This document shows positions 7,610 through 17,762 of a stretch of DNA of 64,000 nucleotides, one piece after another. Every line of letters starts with the position of its first letter. The stretch's first letter is position 1. A program made the translations under genes and the position numbers. Origin of the DNA: Marinobacter maroccanus. GTDB taxonomy: Bacteria; Pseudomonadota; Gammaproteobacteria; Pseudomonadales; Oleiphilaceae. The stretch spans positions 1-64,000 of the forward strand of contig NZ_PSSX01000007.1 in assembly GCF_002933275.1 (NCBI RefSeq), given 5' to 3'. Below the pieces are notes generated by a model. It was not told the DNA's origin. It worked only from the letters and a program-made list of their open reading frames with translations, and did no database searches.

Positions 7610-10075
7610 ATGGATGCTCGCGGCATGAATGATGACACGCAAAACGATTCACTTGAGGAATTCGAAGAGGACGTGACCGAATACATCGGCAAGGACGAGC
7701 ACAGCAAAAGCCTCGCCCTGCCCCAGCAGATGATGCCCCGGCGCATGTATGTGCTGCCGGTTTCAAACCGACCTTTCTTTCCGGCTCAGGTTCAGCCGGT
7801 CGTGGTAAACCAGAATCCGTGGCAGGAAACCCTGAAACGGGTCGGCGAGACCGATCACAAGGTCATGGGCATCTGCTTTGTGGAAGAACAGGAAACCGAA
7901 GATGGCACCCCTGCCAGTGAACAGCTTGAGACGGTGGGCTGCGCCGTGCGTGTGCATCATGCCCAGAACGACAGTGGCAAGGTCCAGTTCATTGCCCAAG
8001 GGCTTCAGCGCTTCCGGATTGTCCAGTGGCTGCGCCGCAAGCCGCCTTATCTGGTGGAAGTTGAGTACCCGGTGGAACCGGAAGAAGACGCAGACGAGCT
8101 CAAGGCCTACACCCTGGCCATTATCAGCGCGATCAAGGAGCTGCTGCGCACCAACCCCCTCTATGGCGAAGAGGTAAAGCAATACCTTTCCCGGTTCGGA
8201 CCGGACGACAGCTCACCGCTGGCTGATTTCGGCGCCTCGATGACCAGCGCACCGGGCAACGAGCTGCAGGATGTGCTCAACACCATTCCCCTGCTCCGCC
8301 GCATGGAGAAGGTCCTGCTGCTGATGCGCAAGGAACAGGAAGTTGCCCGGCTGCAGTCGGAAATCAGCGAAGAGGTTAACGCCAAGGTGCAGAAGCATCA
8401 GCGCGAGTTCTTTCTGAAGGAACAACTCAAGGTCATTCAGCGCGAGCTGGGCATGGCCAAGGACGACAAGACCGCAGATGTGGAGCGTTTCCAGCAACGC
8501 ATGGCGGAGCTCAACCCGCCCGAGGCGGTTAAGGAGCGCTTCAACGATGAAATCGAAAAACTGCAGGTGCTGGAACAGGGCTCGCCGGAATATGGCGTCA
8601 CCCGTAATTATCTTGACTGGCTGACCCAGGTTCCCTGGGGCGTTCACTCGGAAGACCACTTCGATCTGGCCGAAGCCCGCCGGATTCTCGACCGCGATCA
8701 CGACGGCCTGGACGATGTGAAAGATCGCATCATCGAGTTTTTGGCTGAAGGTACCTTCAAGGGCGAGGTCAGCGGTTCGATCCTCCTGCTGGTGGGCCCG
8801 CCCGGCGTTGGCAAGACGTCGATTGGCCATTCCGTGGCGGATGCACTGGGCCGGAAATTCTACCGCTTCAGTGTTGGTGGCATGCGGGATGAAGCGGAAA
8901 TCAAGGGCCATCGGCGCACCTACATCGGCGCCATGCCCGGCAAGTTTGTGCAGGCGCTGAAAGATTCAAAAGTGGCGAACCCGGTCATCATGCTGGATGA
9001 AATCGACAAGATCGGTGCGTCCTTTCAGGGCGATCCGGCTTCCGCTCTGCTGGAAACCCTGGATCCGGAACAGAACCGTGACTTCCTGGACCACTACCTG
9101 GACGTGCGCATGGACCTTTCCAAGGTTCTGTTCATCTGCACCGCCAACCAACTGGACACGATTCCGCGGCCCCTTCTGGATCGCATGGATGTGATTCGCC
9201 TGTCCGGTTACATCGCGGAAGAGAAACTGGCGATCGCCAAGCACTATCTGCTGCCCAGGCTGCTGAAGCGGGCCGGGCTGCTGAAAAAGCAACTCAACAT
9301 CACCGACGCCGCCATCAAGCAGGTTATTGAGGGCTATGCCCGCGAAGCTGGCGTGCGTAGCCTGGAGAAGCTACTGCACAAGATTATGCGCAAGGGCATC
9401 GTGAAGCTGCTGGAAAACCCGGACCAGCCGGTGAAGGTGGGTGTTTCGGATCTGCAGAGTTATCTGGGACAGCCTTCGTTCAAAAAAGAGAAATCCCTAA
9501 AAGGCACCGGTGTCGTAACCGGCCTGGCCTGGACCGCCATGGGCGGAGCCACCCTGAGCATTGAGGCATCCAGAATCCACAGCTCTCAACGCGGCTTCAA
9601 ACTGACCGGCCAGTTGGGGGATGTGATGAAGGAGTCTGCCGAAATCGCCTACAGCTATGTGTCCTCGAACCTCAAACGCTATAAAGGGGACCCGACTTTC
9701 TTTGACAAATCCTTCGTGCATCTGCACGTACCCGAAGGCGCTACGCCCAAGGACGGCCCCAGCGCCGGTGTCACCATGGCTACTGCGTTGCTGTCCATCG
9801 CACGCGGCGAAGCGCCGCAGCAGAATATCGCCATGACAGGAGAGCTTACGCTGACCGGACAGGTGCTGCCGGTGGGCGGTATCCGAGAGAAGGTCATTGC
9901 AGCGCGCCGGCAAAAAATCAGCAACCTGATCCTGCCGGAAGCGAACCGTGGTGATTATGAGGAACTGCCGGAGTACCTGAAGGAAGGCCTGGTGGTGAAC
10001 TTTGCCAAGCATTACAGCGATGTGTTCCAGGTGTGCTTCGGGAACAAGCCCAGGAAGGGGTCTTCGGTGCATTAA
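7610..10075 (+). CDS. lon: Lon-family ATP-dependent protease (AsrA-like second Lon)
   Basis: An 821-residue cytoplasmic AAA+ serine protease. Order: N-terminal LON substrate-binding domain (from about residue 45, MYVLPVSNRPFFPAQ), long helical linker, AAA+ module with Walker A GPPGVGKT at 396-403 and Walker B VIMLDEIDK, then the protease domain with Ser718 in PKDGPSAGV and Lys761 in GGIREKVIAA. The divergent, acidic N-terminal 40 residues, the length and its place next to cnoX rather than clpX suggest the second Lon paralogue known in Pseudomonas aeruginosa as AsrA; that assignment is from memory of the family. The start could be ATG 7610 or ATG 7625; neither has a strong ribosome site. Confidence 0.9.
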   Translation: MDARGMNDDTQNDSLEEFEEDVTEYIGKDEHSKSLALPQQMMPRRMYVLPVSNRPFFPAQVQPVVVNQNPWQETLKRVGETDHKVMGICFVEEQETEDGTPASEQLETVGCAVRVHHAQNDSGKVQFIAQGLQRFRIVQWLRRKPPYLVEVEYPVEPEEDADELKAYTLAIISAIKELLRTNPLYGEEVKQYLSRFGPDDSSPLADFGASMTSAPGNELQDVLNTIPLLRRMEKVLLLMRKEQEVARLQSEISEEVNAKVQKHQREFFLKEQLKVIQRELGMAKDDKTADVERFQQRMAELNPPEAVKERFNDEIEKLQVLEQGSPEYGVTRNYLDWLTQVPWGVHSEDHFDLAEARRILDRDHDGLDDVKDRIIEFLAEGTFKGEVSGSILLLVGPPGVGKTSIGHSVADALGRKFYRFSVGGMRDEAEIKGHRRTYIGAMPGKFVQALKDSKVANPVIMLDEIDKIGASFQGDPASALLETLDPEQNRDFLDHYLDVRMDLSKVLFICTANQLDTIPRPLLDRMDVIRLSGYIAEEKLAIAKHYLLPRLLKRAGLLKKQLNITDAAIKQVIEGYAREAGVRSLEKLLHKIMRKGIVKLLENPDQPVKVGVSDLQSYLGQPSFKKEKSLKGTGVVTGLAWTAMGGATLSIEASRIHSSQRGFKLTGQLGDVMKESAEIAYSYVSSNLKRYKGDPTFFDKSFVHLHVPEGATPKDGPSAGVTMATALLSIARGEAPQQNIAMTGELTLTGQVLPVGGIREKVIAARRQKISNLILPEANRGDYEELPEYLKEGLVVNFAKHYSDVFQVCFGNKPRKGSSVH

Positions 10076-10087
10076 TTGTGTGGGTTT

Positions 10088-10290
10088 GTCGGCTTACGCT
10101 TTGCTGAGCCGACTTACGGGCTTCGGTACATAAATCGTGCGGGCTTGTCGGATTACGCTTTGCTAATCCGACCTACGAATTCGAGACGTCTGATTTGTAG
10201 GTCTAATCCGACGATTGCCATAGCTGATTTGTAGGTCGGATGATAGCTGATTTGTAGGTCGGATTAGACCCTCCGGGTCGTAATCCGACA
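10088..10290. repeat. Cluster of dispersed hairpin repeats after lon
   Basis: The whole 222-base gap between lon and the MarR gene is repeat. Hairpins lie at 10088-10118 (GTCGGCTTA/TGAGCCGAC), 10147-10177 (GTCGGATTA/TAATCCGAC) and 10254-10290 (reverse orientation, longer loop). Between them a 20-base unit beginning AGCTGATTTGTAGG is directly repeated at 10222-10241 and 10245-10264. The array could act as a transcription or mRNA-stability barrier between the convergent genes. Confidence 0.8.
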
Positions 10291-10297
10291 CCACTGT

Positions 10298-10792
10298 TCA
10301 GGCCTTTTCTTTCCAGCCATCGTCCTTCAGAACCGACCCCACGGTCAGCACCGGCGACGCATCAATATCATCGGCATCCATCATGTTGGCCACCCGCTGC
10401 AGAGAGGCCAATATCATGGTCTGCTCCCATTCCGCCAGACTCTGGAACTTCTTGATGAAATCCTCCTGCAACGGATTGGGCGCCCGGGCCAGCAGATCCG
10501 CCCCCTCTTCGGTCAGATGAGCATGCACTTTCCGCTTGTCCTGAGTGCTGCGCACCCGGTATACCAGATTCCGGTGCTCCAGGCGGTCCAGAATCGTCGT
10601 TACCGTCGCCTGGCTGAGACTGACCTTGTCGGCAATGGTGCCGATGGTCACTTCGCCAAGATCCCGAATCGTTCTCATGATCAGCAACTGCGGCCCGGTC
10701 AGCCCGGCATGCTTGCTCAGCCGCTTTGAGTGAAGGTCTGTTGCCCGGATGACACGTCTTAAAGCCACCAGCACATCTTCATAACTGTTCAC
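10298..10792 (-). CDS. MarR-family transcriptional regulator
   Basis: A 164-residue winged-helix dimeric repressor-type protein. The core reads RRVIRATDLHSKRLSKHAGL, then GPQLLIMRTIRDLGEVTIG, IADKVSLSQATVTTILDRLE (recognition helix) and the wing YRVRSTQDKRKVHAHLT with the conserved DKR. GTG 10792 was preferred because GGAG lies 7 bases upstream; ATG 10813 and an ATG at 10903 lack a ribosome site. The adjacent divergent gene is a membrane TPR protein, a possible target. The effector is unknown. The C terminus is extended (MMDADDIDASPVLTVGS onwards) past the usual MarR fold. Confidence 0.85.
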   Translation of the reverse strand: MNSYEDVLVALRRVIRATDLHSKRLSKHAGLTGPQLLIMRTIRDLGEVTIGTIADKVSLSQATVTTILDRLEHRNLVYRVRSTQDKRKVHAHLTEEGADLLARAPNPLQEDFIKKFQSLAEWEQTMILASLQRVANMMDADDIDASPVLTVGSVLKDDGWKEKA

Positions 10793-10960
10793 AGCAATAC
10801 TCCGATTCGGCATTGGCAATTTATTTATACCCCTAACTATTAGAGGTCTTTGTACCGCGAATTGCAAGTCAGGAAGATTCACGGCATTTTTTCGGCCAGC
10901 CACTATGCTATGGTCACACCTCTATTTCTTTTCGACAGACAGACGGACGGACCGCGCCCG

Positions 10961-11869
10961 ATGATCAAGTTTTTCCTGCCTTTTCTTTTCATGACGACAT
11001 TCGCCGGCACCCTCTACGGTCAGGATAAGCTGGGACCCGAGAAAGAGCTCACCGCGGAAGACCTGGAAGAGAGCATCAAGACTCTGGAAGAGCCCATGTA
11101 CACGCCCTTTGTGGAGCTGTATCTGCTGGAGGAAAGCAAGGCGCTTCGCAAGGAGATGCAGAACACACGGGCAGAACTGATCGAAAAGGTGGTAGACAAG
11201 GAGTTGTCTGTTGCCGACAAAACCATGTCCTATGCCACCGATACCGTGACCTACTTCTTCTACCTGATAGCGGGCGCCACATCGATTCTCGTGGTTATCG
11301 GCTGGAACTCCATCCGGGATATGCGGAACCAGCTCACCAGCCTGGCGGAAAAGCGGGTTAACGAACTGGTGATTGAATACGAGAAGCGACTCGAATTCAT
11401 CGAAGAGCAGCTAAAGCAAAAATCCGACATTATCCACCAGAACCAGGCCGAGATTGAGCGCACCAACGAAGTGCATTCGCTGTGGCTCAAAGCCAGCCAG
11501 GAAACCTCACAGCAGAACAAGATTTCCGCCTACGATCAGATTCTGGATCTTCGCCCGGATGATGTGGAGGCTTTGAGCTACAAGGCTGACGCCGTTCTGG
11601 AAATGCAGGAACCGCTCTGGGCCATCAGTCTTTGTCAGCGGGCCCTGAAACTTGCACCGGATAATGGCCACGCGCACTATCAGCTGGCATGCGCCTATGC
11701 GGAAATTGGCCGCTGGGACGACGCAGTCAGCACCTTGAAGAAAGCTATTGAAATTTCGGAGGCATACCGCGACGATGCTTCCGTAGACGTGAGTTTTGAC
11801 CAGCTACGTGAACATGAGAGCTTCCGGGCGCTGGTCTCACAGGATGAAGAAGACGGCACGGATGCGTGA
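10961..11869 (+). CDS. Membrane-anchored TPR protein
   Basis: A 302-residue protein with an N-terminal signal sequence (MIKFFLPFLFMTTFAGTLYG, probable cleavage before Q). It has an acidic helical segment, one transmembrane helix near residues 85-108 (YFFYLIAGATSILVVIGW), a charged coiled coil to about residue 165, and two TPR repeats near residues 180-265 (SYKADAVLEMQEPLWAISLC; HYQLACAYAEIGRWDDAVST). The topology suggests a TPR domain on one side and a short helical region on the other side of the inner membrane. The start is the first Met after the promoter region. The upstream frame is open to 10850 but gives no signal peptide. No partner is identifiable; the TPRs imply a scaffold role. Confidence 0.6.
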   Translation: MIKFFLPFLFMTTFAGTLYGQDKLGPEKELTAEDLEESIKTLEEPMYTPFVELYLLEESKALRKEMQNTRAELIEKVVDKELSVADKTMSYATDTVTYFFYLIAGATSILVVIGWNSIRDMRNQLTSLAEKRVNELVIEYEKRLEFIEEQLKQKSDIIHQNQAEIERTNEVHSLWLKASQETSQQNKISAYDQILDLRPDDVEALSYKADAVLEMQEPLWAISLCQRALKLAPDNGHAHYQLACAYAEIGRWDDAVSTLKKAIEISEAYRDDASVDVSFDQLREHESFRALVSQDEEDGTDA

Positions 11870-11923
11870 CACCGCTCAGAGCGGCACGGGAATTGCCTTT
11901 GCAGACAGGCCCGTGTTCCGGAG

Positions 11924-11969
11924 CAAACACCTGCCCATTCGCTTGACAAGCAGTGAGGTGTGGTGTTTG
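11924..11969. promoter_or_regulatory. Possible promoter/operator of the liv operon
   Basis: An 8-bp inverted repeat, CAAACACC (11924-11931) and GGTGTTTG (11962-11969), brackets a perfect -35 hexamer TTGACA (11943-11948). No good -10 is seen 17 bases on. The arrangement upstream of livJ fits an operator, but the regulator is unknown. Confidence 0.3.
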
Positions 11970-12022
11970 TTTAACCCTCTGAGAACACAAGAATAACCCT
12001 GAAATAAAACAGGACAGACTCA

Positions 12023-13135
12023 ATGAGAACTTCAGTAAAACAACTCGTAACTGCTGTTAGTACTTCCGTAGCCCTGATGGGCGCCGGCCACGCCGCTGCA
12101 GAAATCCAGATCGGTATTGCCGGCCCCATGACAGGCCCCGTTGCCCAGTACGGTGACATGCAATTCTCTGGTGCCCGCATGGCGATCGAGCAGATCAACG
12201 CCAACGGCGGTGTTATGGGGGAAGAGCTGGTTGCCGTGGAATACGATGACGTGTGTGATCCGAAGCAGGCCGTTACCGTTGCCAACAGTCTGGTCAACGA
12301 CGGCGTACGCTTCGTGATCGGCCACCTGTGTTCCAGCTCCACCCAGCCCGCATCTGACATTTACGAAGATGAAGGCATTCTGATGGTGACCCCGGCCTCC
12401 ACCAGCCCGGAAATCACCGAGCGTGGCTATGAGCTGGTATTCCGTACCATTGGCCTGGACAGCATGCAGGGTCCGGTTGCAGGCAACTACATTGCCTCCC
12501 AGAACCCGGAGCGCGTGGCCATTGTTCACGACAAGCAGCAGTACGGTGAAGGCATTGCCACGGCGGTTCGTGACACCCTGAAAGATGCGGGCGTGGAAAT
12601 CGCCATGTTCGAAGGTATCACTGCCGGCGACAAGGACTTCTCCTCGCTGGTCACCAAACTCAAGCAGGCCGATGTGGACTACGTCTATTATGGCGGTTAC
12701 CACCCGGAACTGGGTCTGATCCTTCGCCAGGCGCGCTCAGCTGATCTGGATGCCCGTTTCATGGGCCCCGAGGGCGTGGGTAACAAGGACATCAACACCA
12801 TCGCCGGCGAAGCCGCCGAAGGCCTCCTGGTAACCCTGCCACCGGCGTTCGACCAGAAAGCCGAAAACCAGGCGCTGGTTAAGGCGTTCGAAGAGAAAGG
12901 CGAGGATCCCTCCGGTCCGTTCGTTCTGACCTCCTACACTGCCGTACAACTGGTTGCCGAAGGCATTGAAGCGGCTGGCTCCACCGACCCGTTTGATGTT
13001 GCTGCCGCCCTGCGCGAAGGCACCTTCCAGACTCCGATCGGCACCGTTGAGTACGACAAGGCCGGCGACATGAAGTCGTTCGAGTTTGTTGTGTACGAAT
13101 GGCATTCAGATGGAAGCAAAACTCCGGTAAACTGA
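12023..13135 (+). CDS. livJ: Branched-chain amino-acid ABC transporter, periplasmic binding protein
   Basis: A 370-residue periplasmic type I solute-binding protein of the LivJ/LivK/BraC family. The signal peptide is MRTSVKQLVTAVSTSVALMG ending near AAAE. The mature protein starts IQIGIAGPMTGPVAQYGDMQ, the family's N-terminal ligand-binding strand, with VIGHLCSSSTQPASDIYED forming the Ser/Thr carboxylate-binding loop. A terminator-like hairpin after the gene (13169-13203) would leave binding protein in excess over the permease, as is usual for this operon type. Leucine, isoleucine and valine are the expected ligands, but the exact specificity is not readable. Confidence 0.92.
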   Translation: MRTSVKQLVTAVSTSVALMGAGHAAAEIQIGIAGPMTGPVAQYGDMQFSGARMAIEQINANGGVMGEELVAVEYDDVCDPKQAVTVANSLVNDGVRFVIGHLCSSSTQPASDIYEDEGILMVTPASTSPEITERGYELVFRTIGLDSMQGPVAGNYIASQNPERVAIVHDKQQYGEGIATAVRDTLKDAGVEIAMFEGITAGDKDFSSLVTKLKQADVDYVYYGGYHPELGLILRQARSADLDARFMGPEGVGNKDINTIAGEAAEGLLVTLPPAFDQKAENQALVKAFEEKGEDPSGPFVLTSYTAVQLVAEGIEAAGSTDPFDVAAALREGTFQTPIGTVEYDKAGDMKSFEFVVYEWHSDGSKTPVN

Positions 13136-13168
13136 GCCAAAATCGTTAACAAACGGTAATCATGAGAG

Positions 13169-13203
13169 CACCTTCTCACCGCGATCCGGGAGAAGGTGTT
13201 TTT
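13169..13203 (+). terminator. Attenuating terminator between livJ and livH
   Basis: CACCTTCTC (13169-13177) pairs perfectly with GAGAAGGTG (13190-13198), followed by five T. It sits within an operon, so partial read-through to livHMGF is implied. Confidence 0.75.
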
Positions 13204-13297
13204 CTAGGCTCCTGTTGATCCTCCCCCACCTCCTGCCCGGATATCCCGGGCATGGGGTGTGGAAGCGGAGGGAGCAGGCTTTCGGAGTCCCATAACA

Positions 13298-14221
13298 ATG
13301 CAAGACCTCCTGTATTTCTCGCAACAGCTCATAAACGGGCTGACGATCGGGAGCACCTATGCCCTGATCGCCATCGGCTACACGATGGTTTACGGCATCA
13401 TTGGCATGATCAACTTTGCCCATGGTGAAATCTACATGATCGGTGCCTACACCGCGCTGATTGCCATTACCGGCCTCGCTGCCCTGGGCATTGCCTGGCT
13501 GCCCCTGATACTGATCGTCGCCCTGCTCTGCGCCATGATCGTCTCCAGTTCCATGGGCTGGGCAGTGGAACGGGTGGCCTACAGGCCTGTGCGGGGGCGT
13601 CATCGCCTGATCCCGCTGATCTCCGCCATCGGTATGTCCATCTTTCTCCAGAACTACGTTCACCTGGCACAGGGCTCCCGGAACATCGGTTTCCCGGCGC
13701 TGATCGACGGCGGTTTCAACTTCGGTTCCGGTGACGGCTTCCAGATGTCTCTGTCCTATATGCAGATCACCATCTTCATCACCACACTGATCTGTATGAC
13801 AGCCCTGTCCCTGTTCATATCACGCTCGCGGACTGGTCGTGCCTGCCGTGCGGTGTCACAGGACCTGGGCATGGCCAGCCTGCTTGGCATCGATACCAAC
13901 CGCATCATTTCAGCGACCTTCGTAATCGGTGCAGCACTGGCGGCGGTTGCCGGCCTGCTCCTGGGCATGTACTACGGCTCGGTTGACCCTCTGTTCGGCT
14001 TCATTGCCGGCCTGAAAGCCTTTACCGCAGCAGTACTTGGCGGCATTGGCAGCATCCCTGGCGCAATGTTGGGCGGTCTGATACTGGGTGTGGCAGAGAG
14101 CATGACCTCCGGCTACCTCAGCGGTGAATACAAGGACGTGATCTCGTTCAGCCTGCTGATTCTGATTCTGCTGTTCAAACCCACCGGCCTGCTCGGCAAA
14201 CCGGAGGTTGAGAAGATCTGA
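13298..14221 (+). CDS. livH: Branched-chain amino-acid ABC permease LivH
   Basis: A 307-residue inner-membrane permease of the LivH/BraD family, with about eight hydrophobic segments beginning [19 protein letters not shown] and the family signature [16 protein letters not shown]. The C-terminal [20 protein letters not shown] contains the EAA-like loop that contacts the ATPases. The ATG at 13298 starts the canonical MQDLLYF sequence; the frame is open 13 codons further up without a better site. The stop overlaps the livM ATG by one base (TGATG), so translation is coupled. It pairs with LivM and receives substrate from LivJ. Confidence 0.93.
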   Translation: MQDLLYFSQQLINGLTIGSTYALIAIGYTMVYGIIGMINFAHGEIYMIGAYTALIAITGLAALGIAWLPLILIVALLCAMIVSSSMGWAVERVAYRPVRGRHRLIPLISAIGMSIFLQNYVHLAQGSRNIGFPALIDGGFNFGSGDGFQMSLSYMQITIFITTLICMTALSLFISRSRTGRACRAVSQDLGMASLLGIDTNRIISATFVIGAALAAVAGLLLGMYYGSVDPLFGFIAGLKAFTAAVLGGIGSIPGAMLGGLILGVAESMTSGYLSGEYKDVISFSLLILILLFKPTGLLGKPEVEKI

Positions 14222-15492
14222 TGGCTGCTTACAACTTCAGACACGCGCTCTTTTGCGCGATCATTACACTGATCATTTCCTACCCGATCATCGGCTTCAA
14301 CCTTGAAGCCCAGGGCATCAAGGTGACCCTGACCGGGGCCGATGCCAGCACCCTTACCATGGTGTTGCTCGCTGCGGTGATCGTATTCCTGTTCCAGTTG
14401 TTCAGGGAAAATATCCTGGGCGCACTGCGAAGCATTCCAAGCCCCCTTCCTGAGGCCAAGAAAGAGCCGATGGCAGAAAACCGGCGGGCCAAAATCGAAT
14501 CCTGGGTACTGACCGGGATCGTGGTTCTGGCTCTTTTCTGGCCGTTTTTTGTATCCCGTGGTTCGGTTGACCTGGCGACCCTCGTGCTGATTTACATCAT
14601 GCTGGCCCTGGGCCTGAACGTGGTGGTTGGCCTGGCCGGGCTGCTCGATCTGGGTTACGTGGCGTTCTATGCCGTTGGCGCGTATACCTTTGCACTGCTT
14701 TCCCAGTACACAGGTATCTCGTTCTGGCTGGCACTGCCCATCGGCGCGCTGCTCGCCGCTCTGTTCGGTCTTGTTCTCGGCTTCCCGGTACTCAGGCTAA
14801 GAGGGGATTATCTGGCCATCGTCACCCTGGGTTTCGGCGAGATCATCCGGATCTTGCTGAATAACTGGACAACCCTGACCGGCGGCCCCAACGGCATTGG
14901 GGGCATTCCGGATCCGACCCTGTTCGGCATGGAATTTGGTCGTCGGGTGAAGGAAGAAGGCAACACCTCGTTCCACGAAACCTTCGGTATCGCTTACAGC
15001 GGTGAGCACAAGGTTATCTTCCTGTACCTGATTGCCCTGGTTCTGGCGGTGTTCACAGCCCTGGTTATCCGTCGTTTCATGCGGATGCCGGTGGGCCGTG
15101 CCTGGGAAGCGCTGCGGGAAGATGAGATCGCTGCCCGCTCCCTGGGGCTGAGCCGCACCGCAGTGAAGCTGTCCGCCTTTACCATCGGCGCATTCTTTGC
15201 CGGTTTTGCTGGCACCGTGTTCGCCTCCAAACAGGGCTTTATCAGCCCCGAATCGTTTGTCTTCCTGGAATCCGCCATCATCCTGGCCATCGTGGTACTC
15301 GGCGGCATGGGTTCGCAGATCGGTGTGGTACTGGCGGCGATCGCCGTCACCATCCTGCCCGAGCTGGCCCGTGAATTCTCCGAGTACCGGATGCTGATTT
15401 TCGGCGCCGCCATGGTGCTGATGATGGTCTGGCGTCCGCAGGGCCTGATGCCCATGCGCCGCATTCACATTGAACTGAAAAAGCAGGAGTGA
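14221..15492 (+). CDS. livM: Branched-chain amino-acid ABC permease LivM
   Basis: A 423-residue second permease subunit of the Liv transporter. It has the extra N-terminal hydrophobic domain seen in LivM (two segments before residue 75, charged linker to about 95), then the permease core with [41 protein letters not shown] and [19 protein letters not shown] (the coupling loop to the ATPases). The C terminus is [18 protein letters not shown]. It begins at the livH stop and ends 6 bases before livG, so it is clearly mid-operon. Function is by family. Confidence 0.93.
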   Translation: MAAYNFRHALFCAIITLIISYPIIGFNLEAQGIKVTLTGADASTLTMVLLAAVIVFLFQLFRENILGALRSIPSPLPEAKKEPMAENRRAKIESWVLTGIVVLALFWPFFVSRGSVDLATLVLIYIMLALGLNVVVGLAGLLDLGYVAFYAVGAYTFALLSQYTGISFWLALPIGALLAALFGLVLGFPVLRLRGDYLAIVTLGFGEIIRILLNNWTTLTGGPNGIGGIPDPTLFGMEFGRRVKEEGNTSFHETFGIAYSGEHKVIFLYLIALVLAVFTALVIRRFMRMPVGRAWEALREDEIAARSLGLSRTAVKLSAFTIGAFFAGFAGTVFASKQGFISPESFVFLESAIILAIVVLGGMGSQIGVVLAAIAVTILPELAREFSEYRMLIFGAAMVLMMVWRPQGLMPMRRIHIELKKQE

Positions 15493-15498
15493 CAGACG

Positions 15499-16254
15499 AT
15501 GCTTGAAGTACAGAATCTGTCCATGCGCTTTGGCGGCCTGCTGGCGGTAGACGAAGTGTCTCTGGACGTTCAGGAACACGAGATTGTGTCCATCATCGGC
15601 CCCAACGGGGCCGGCAAAACCACCGTATTCAATTGCATGAGTGGTTTTTATAAGCCCACCGGAGGCAAGATCCTGTTCGAGGGGAAAGAGGTTCAGGGTA
15701 AACCTGATTACAAGATCTCCCGATTAGGGATGGTGCGCACCTTCCAGCATGTGCGGCTGTTCAGCCAGATGACGGTGGTGGAAAACCTGCTGGTGGCTCA
15801 ACACCGTCACCTGAACACCAACCTGATTTCTGGCCTGATCAAAACCCCCAGTTACCGGACCAAAGAGCAGAAATCCCTGGATCGGGCCGCTTACTGGCTG
15901 GATCGGGTAGGCCTGCTGGATCTGGCTAACCGGGAAGCAGGCAACCTCGCCTATGGCCAGCAACGGCGTCTGGAGATTGCCCGCTGCATGGTGACCGAGC
16001 CCAAGCTGTTAATGCTCGACGAGCCAGCGGCCGGTCTCAACCCGGCGGAAACCAAGGAACTCAACCAGCTGATTATCAGCCTGAAAGAGGACTACAACGT
16101 TTCCGTGGTGCTGATTGAGCACGACATGAGCCTGGTAATGGATATTTCCGACCGCATCAACGTCATCAACCAGGGACGCCCCCTGGCCAGTGGCACACCG
16201 GAAGAAATCCGCCAGAACGACGACGTGATCAAAGCCTATCTGGGCGAGGCCTGA
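15499..16254 (+). CDS. livG: Branched-chain amino-acid ABC ATPase LivG
   Basis: A 251-residue cytoplasmic ABC ATPase. Walker A GPNGAGKT is near residues 34-41. The signature is the LivG-type variant LAYGQQRRLEIARCM. Walker B is KLLMLDEPAAGLNP, and the switch His sits in VLIEHDMSLVMDISDRI. The insert between Walker A and signature (about 30 residues, with VAQHRHLNTNLISGLI) is typical of LivG and distinguishes it from LivF. It is preceded by AGGAG at the livM stop. It drives import together with LivF. Confidence 0.95.
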   Translation: MLEVQNLSMRFGGLLAVDEVSLDVQEHEIVSIIGPNGAGKTTVFNCMSGFYKPTGGKILFEGKEVQGKPDYKISRLGMVRTFQHVRLFSQMTVVENLLVAQHRHLNTNLISGLIKTPSYRTKEQKSLDRAAYWLDRVGLLDLANREAGNLAYGQQRRLEIARCMVTEPKLLMLDEPAAGLNPAETKELNQLIISLKEDYNVSVVLIEHDMSLVMDISDRINVINQGRPLASGTPEEIRQNDDVIKAYLGEA

Positions 16255-16263
16255 GGTAACCAC

Positions 16264-16965
<702 letters not shown>

Positions 16966-16990
16966 TCAAAACCTCCTGAAAGCAAGCTCA

Positions 16991-17025
16991 AAACCGGTGC
17001 GTGGCAACATGCACCGGTTTTTTTT
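16991..17025 (+). terminator. Terminator of the liv operon
   Basis: AAACCGGTGC (16991-17000) pairs perfectly with GCACCGGTTT (17011-17020), followed by further T residues to 17025. Confidence 0.9.
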
Positions 17026-17207
17026 GTGGGCCGAATCAATTACTCACCAATCTTTAAACTTGCGTTGGCTGGAGATCAACTATACTCAAATCAACGGTCA
17101 ACCTGTCTCCACAAGACCAGTCAGGGCCGTTTTCGCAATGCTGCTCCACGTCAGGGGCAGCATTGTGTATTGCGACGACAGCTTTAAACCACAGAAAGGA
17201 GTGGATA

Positions 17208-17672
17208 ATGAAAAAACTGATCGCAGGTGCAATTCTTCTTGGTGCCTCTTCTATGGCCTTTGCCCAACCGGGCTGCGGGGTAGGCGCCATGATCTGGAAA
17301 GGACAGTCCGGCATTGCCCCCCATGTACTGGCTGCAACCACCAACGGGACCTTTGGTAACCAGACCTTCGGTATGACCACAGGCACCCTGGGCTGCCAGA
17401 CCAACCAGTCCGTTCAGTCCATGGCCATGTACATGGACAGCAACATCGACAAGGTCGCCCGGGACATGTCGCGCGGTTCCGGCGAGAACCTGGACACTCT
17501 GGCAGTACTTCTGGGTGTTGACGAAGCGGATCGCGATGCCTTCCGGAAAGTCCTGCAGGATAACTTTGCCACCATTTTCCCGAGCTCTGACACCACCTCC
17601 GGCGAAGCGGTCGATGCCATCGTCGCGCTGCTGGAGAAAAACGAGTCTCTCAGCAAGTACGTAGCAGCCTGA
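17208..17672 (+). CDS. Exported DUF3015-family protein
   Basis: A 154-residue protein with a clear Sec signal (MKKLIAGAILLGASSMAFA, cleavage before QPGCG). AAGGAG precedes ATG 17208. The mature part begins PGCGVGAMIWKGQSGI, continues with NGTFGNQTFGMTTGTLGC and has a helical C-terminal half (LAVLLGVDEADRDAFRKVLQ). This matches the DUF3015 family of periplasmic proteins of unknown function common in Pseudomonas and Marinobacter. The two cysteines (in PGCG and TLGC) could form a disulfide. It is followed by the DUF4105 gene on the same strand, 90 bases on. Confidence 0.75.
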   Translation: MKKLIAGAILLGASSMAFAQPGCGVGAMIWKGQSGIAPHVLAATTNGTFGNQTFGMTTGTLGCQTNQSVQSMAMYMDSNIDKVARDMSRGSGENLDTLAVLLGVDEADRDAFRKVLQDNFATIFPSSDTTSGEAVDAIVALLEKNESLSKYVAA

Positions 17673-17762
17673 TACTGACTCATTGAATGGACTTCTCATG
17701 CGCCAGGGACGGCGCATTGTTCCATCCTCCATTCCGTTCAACCCCGGATACAGTAAACACCC

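Noticed and set aside
10222..10264. CRISPR-like direct repeats
   Set aside because: Only two 20-base copies 3 bases apart, part of a hairpin-repeat cluster; no spacers or cas genes.
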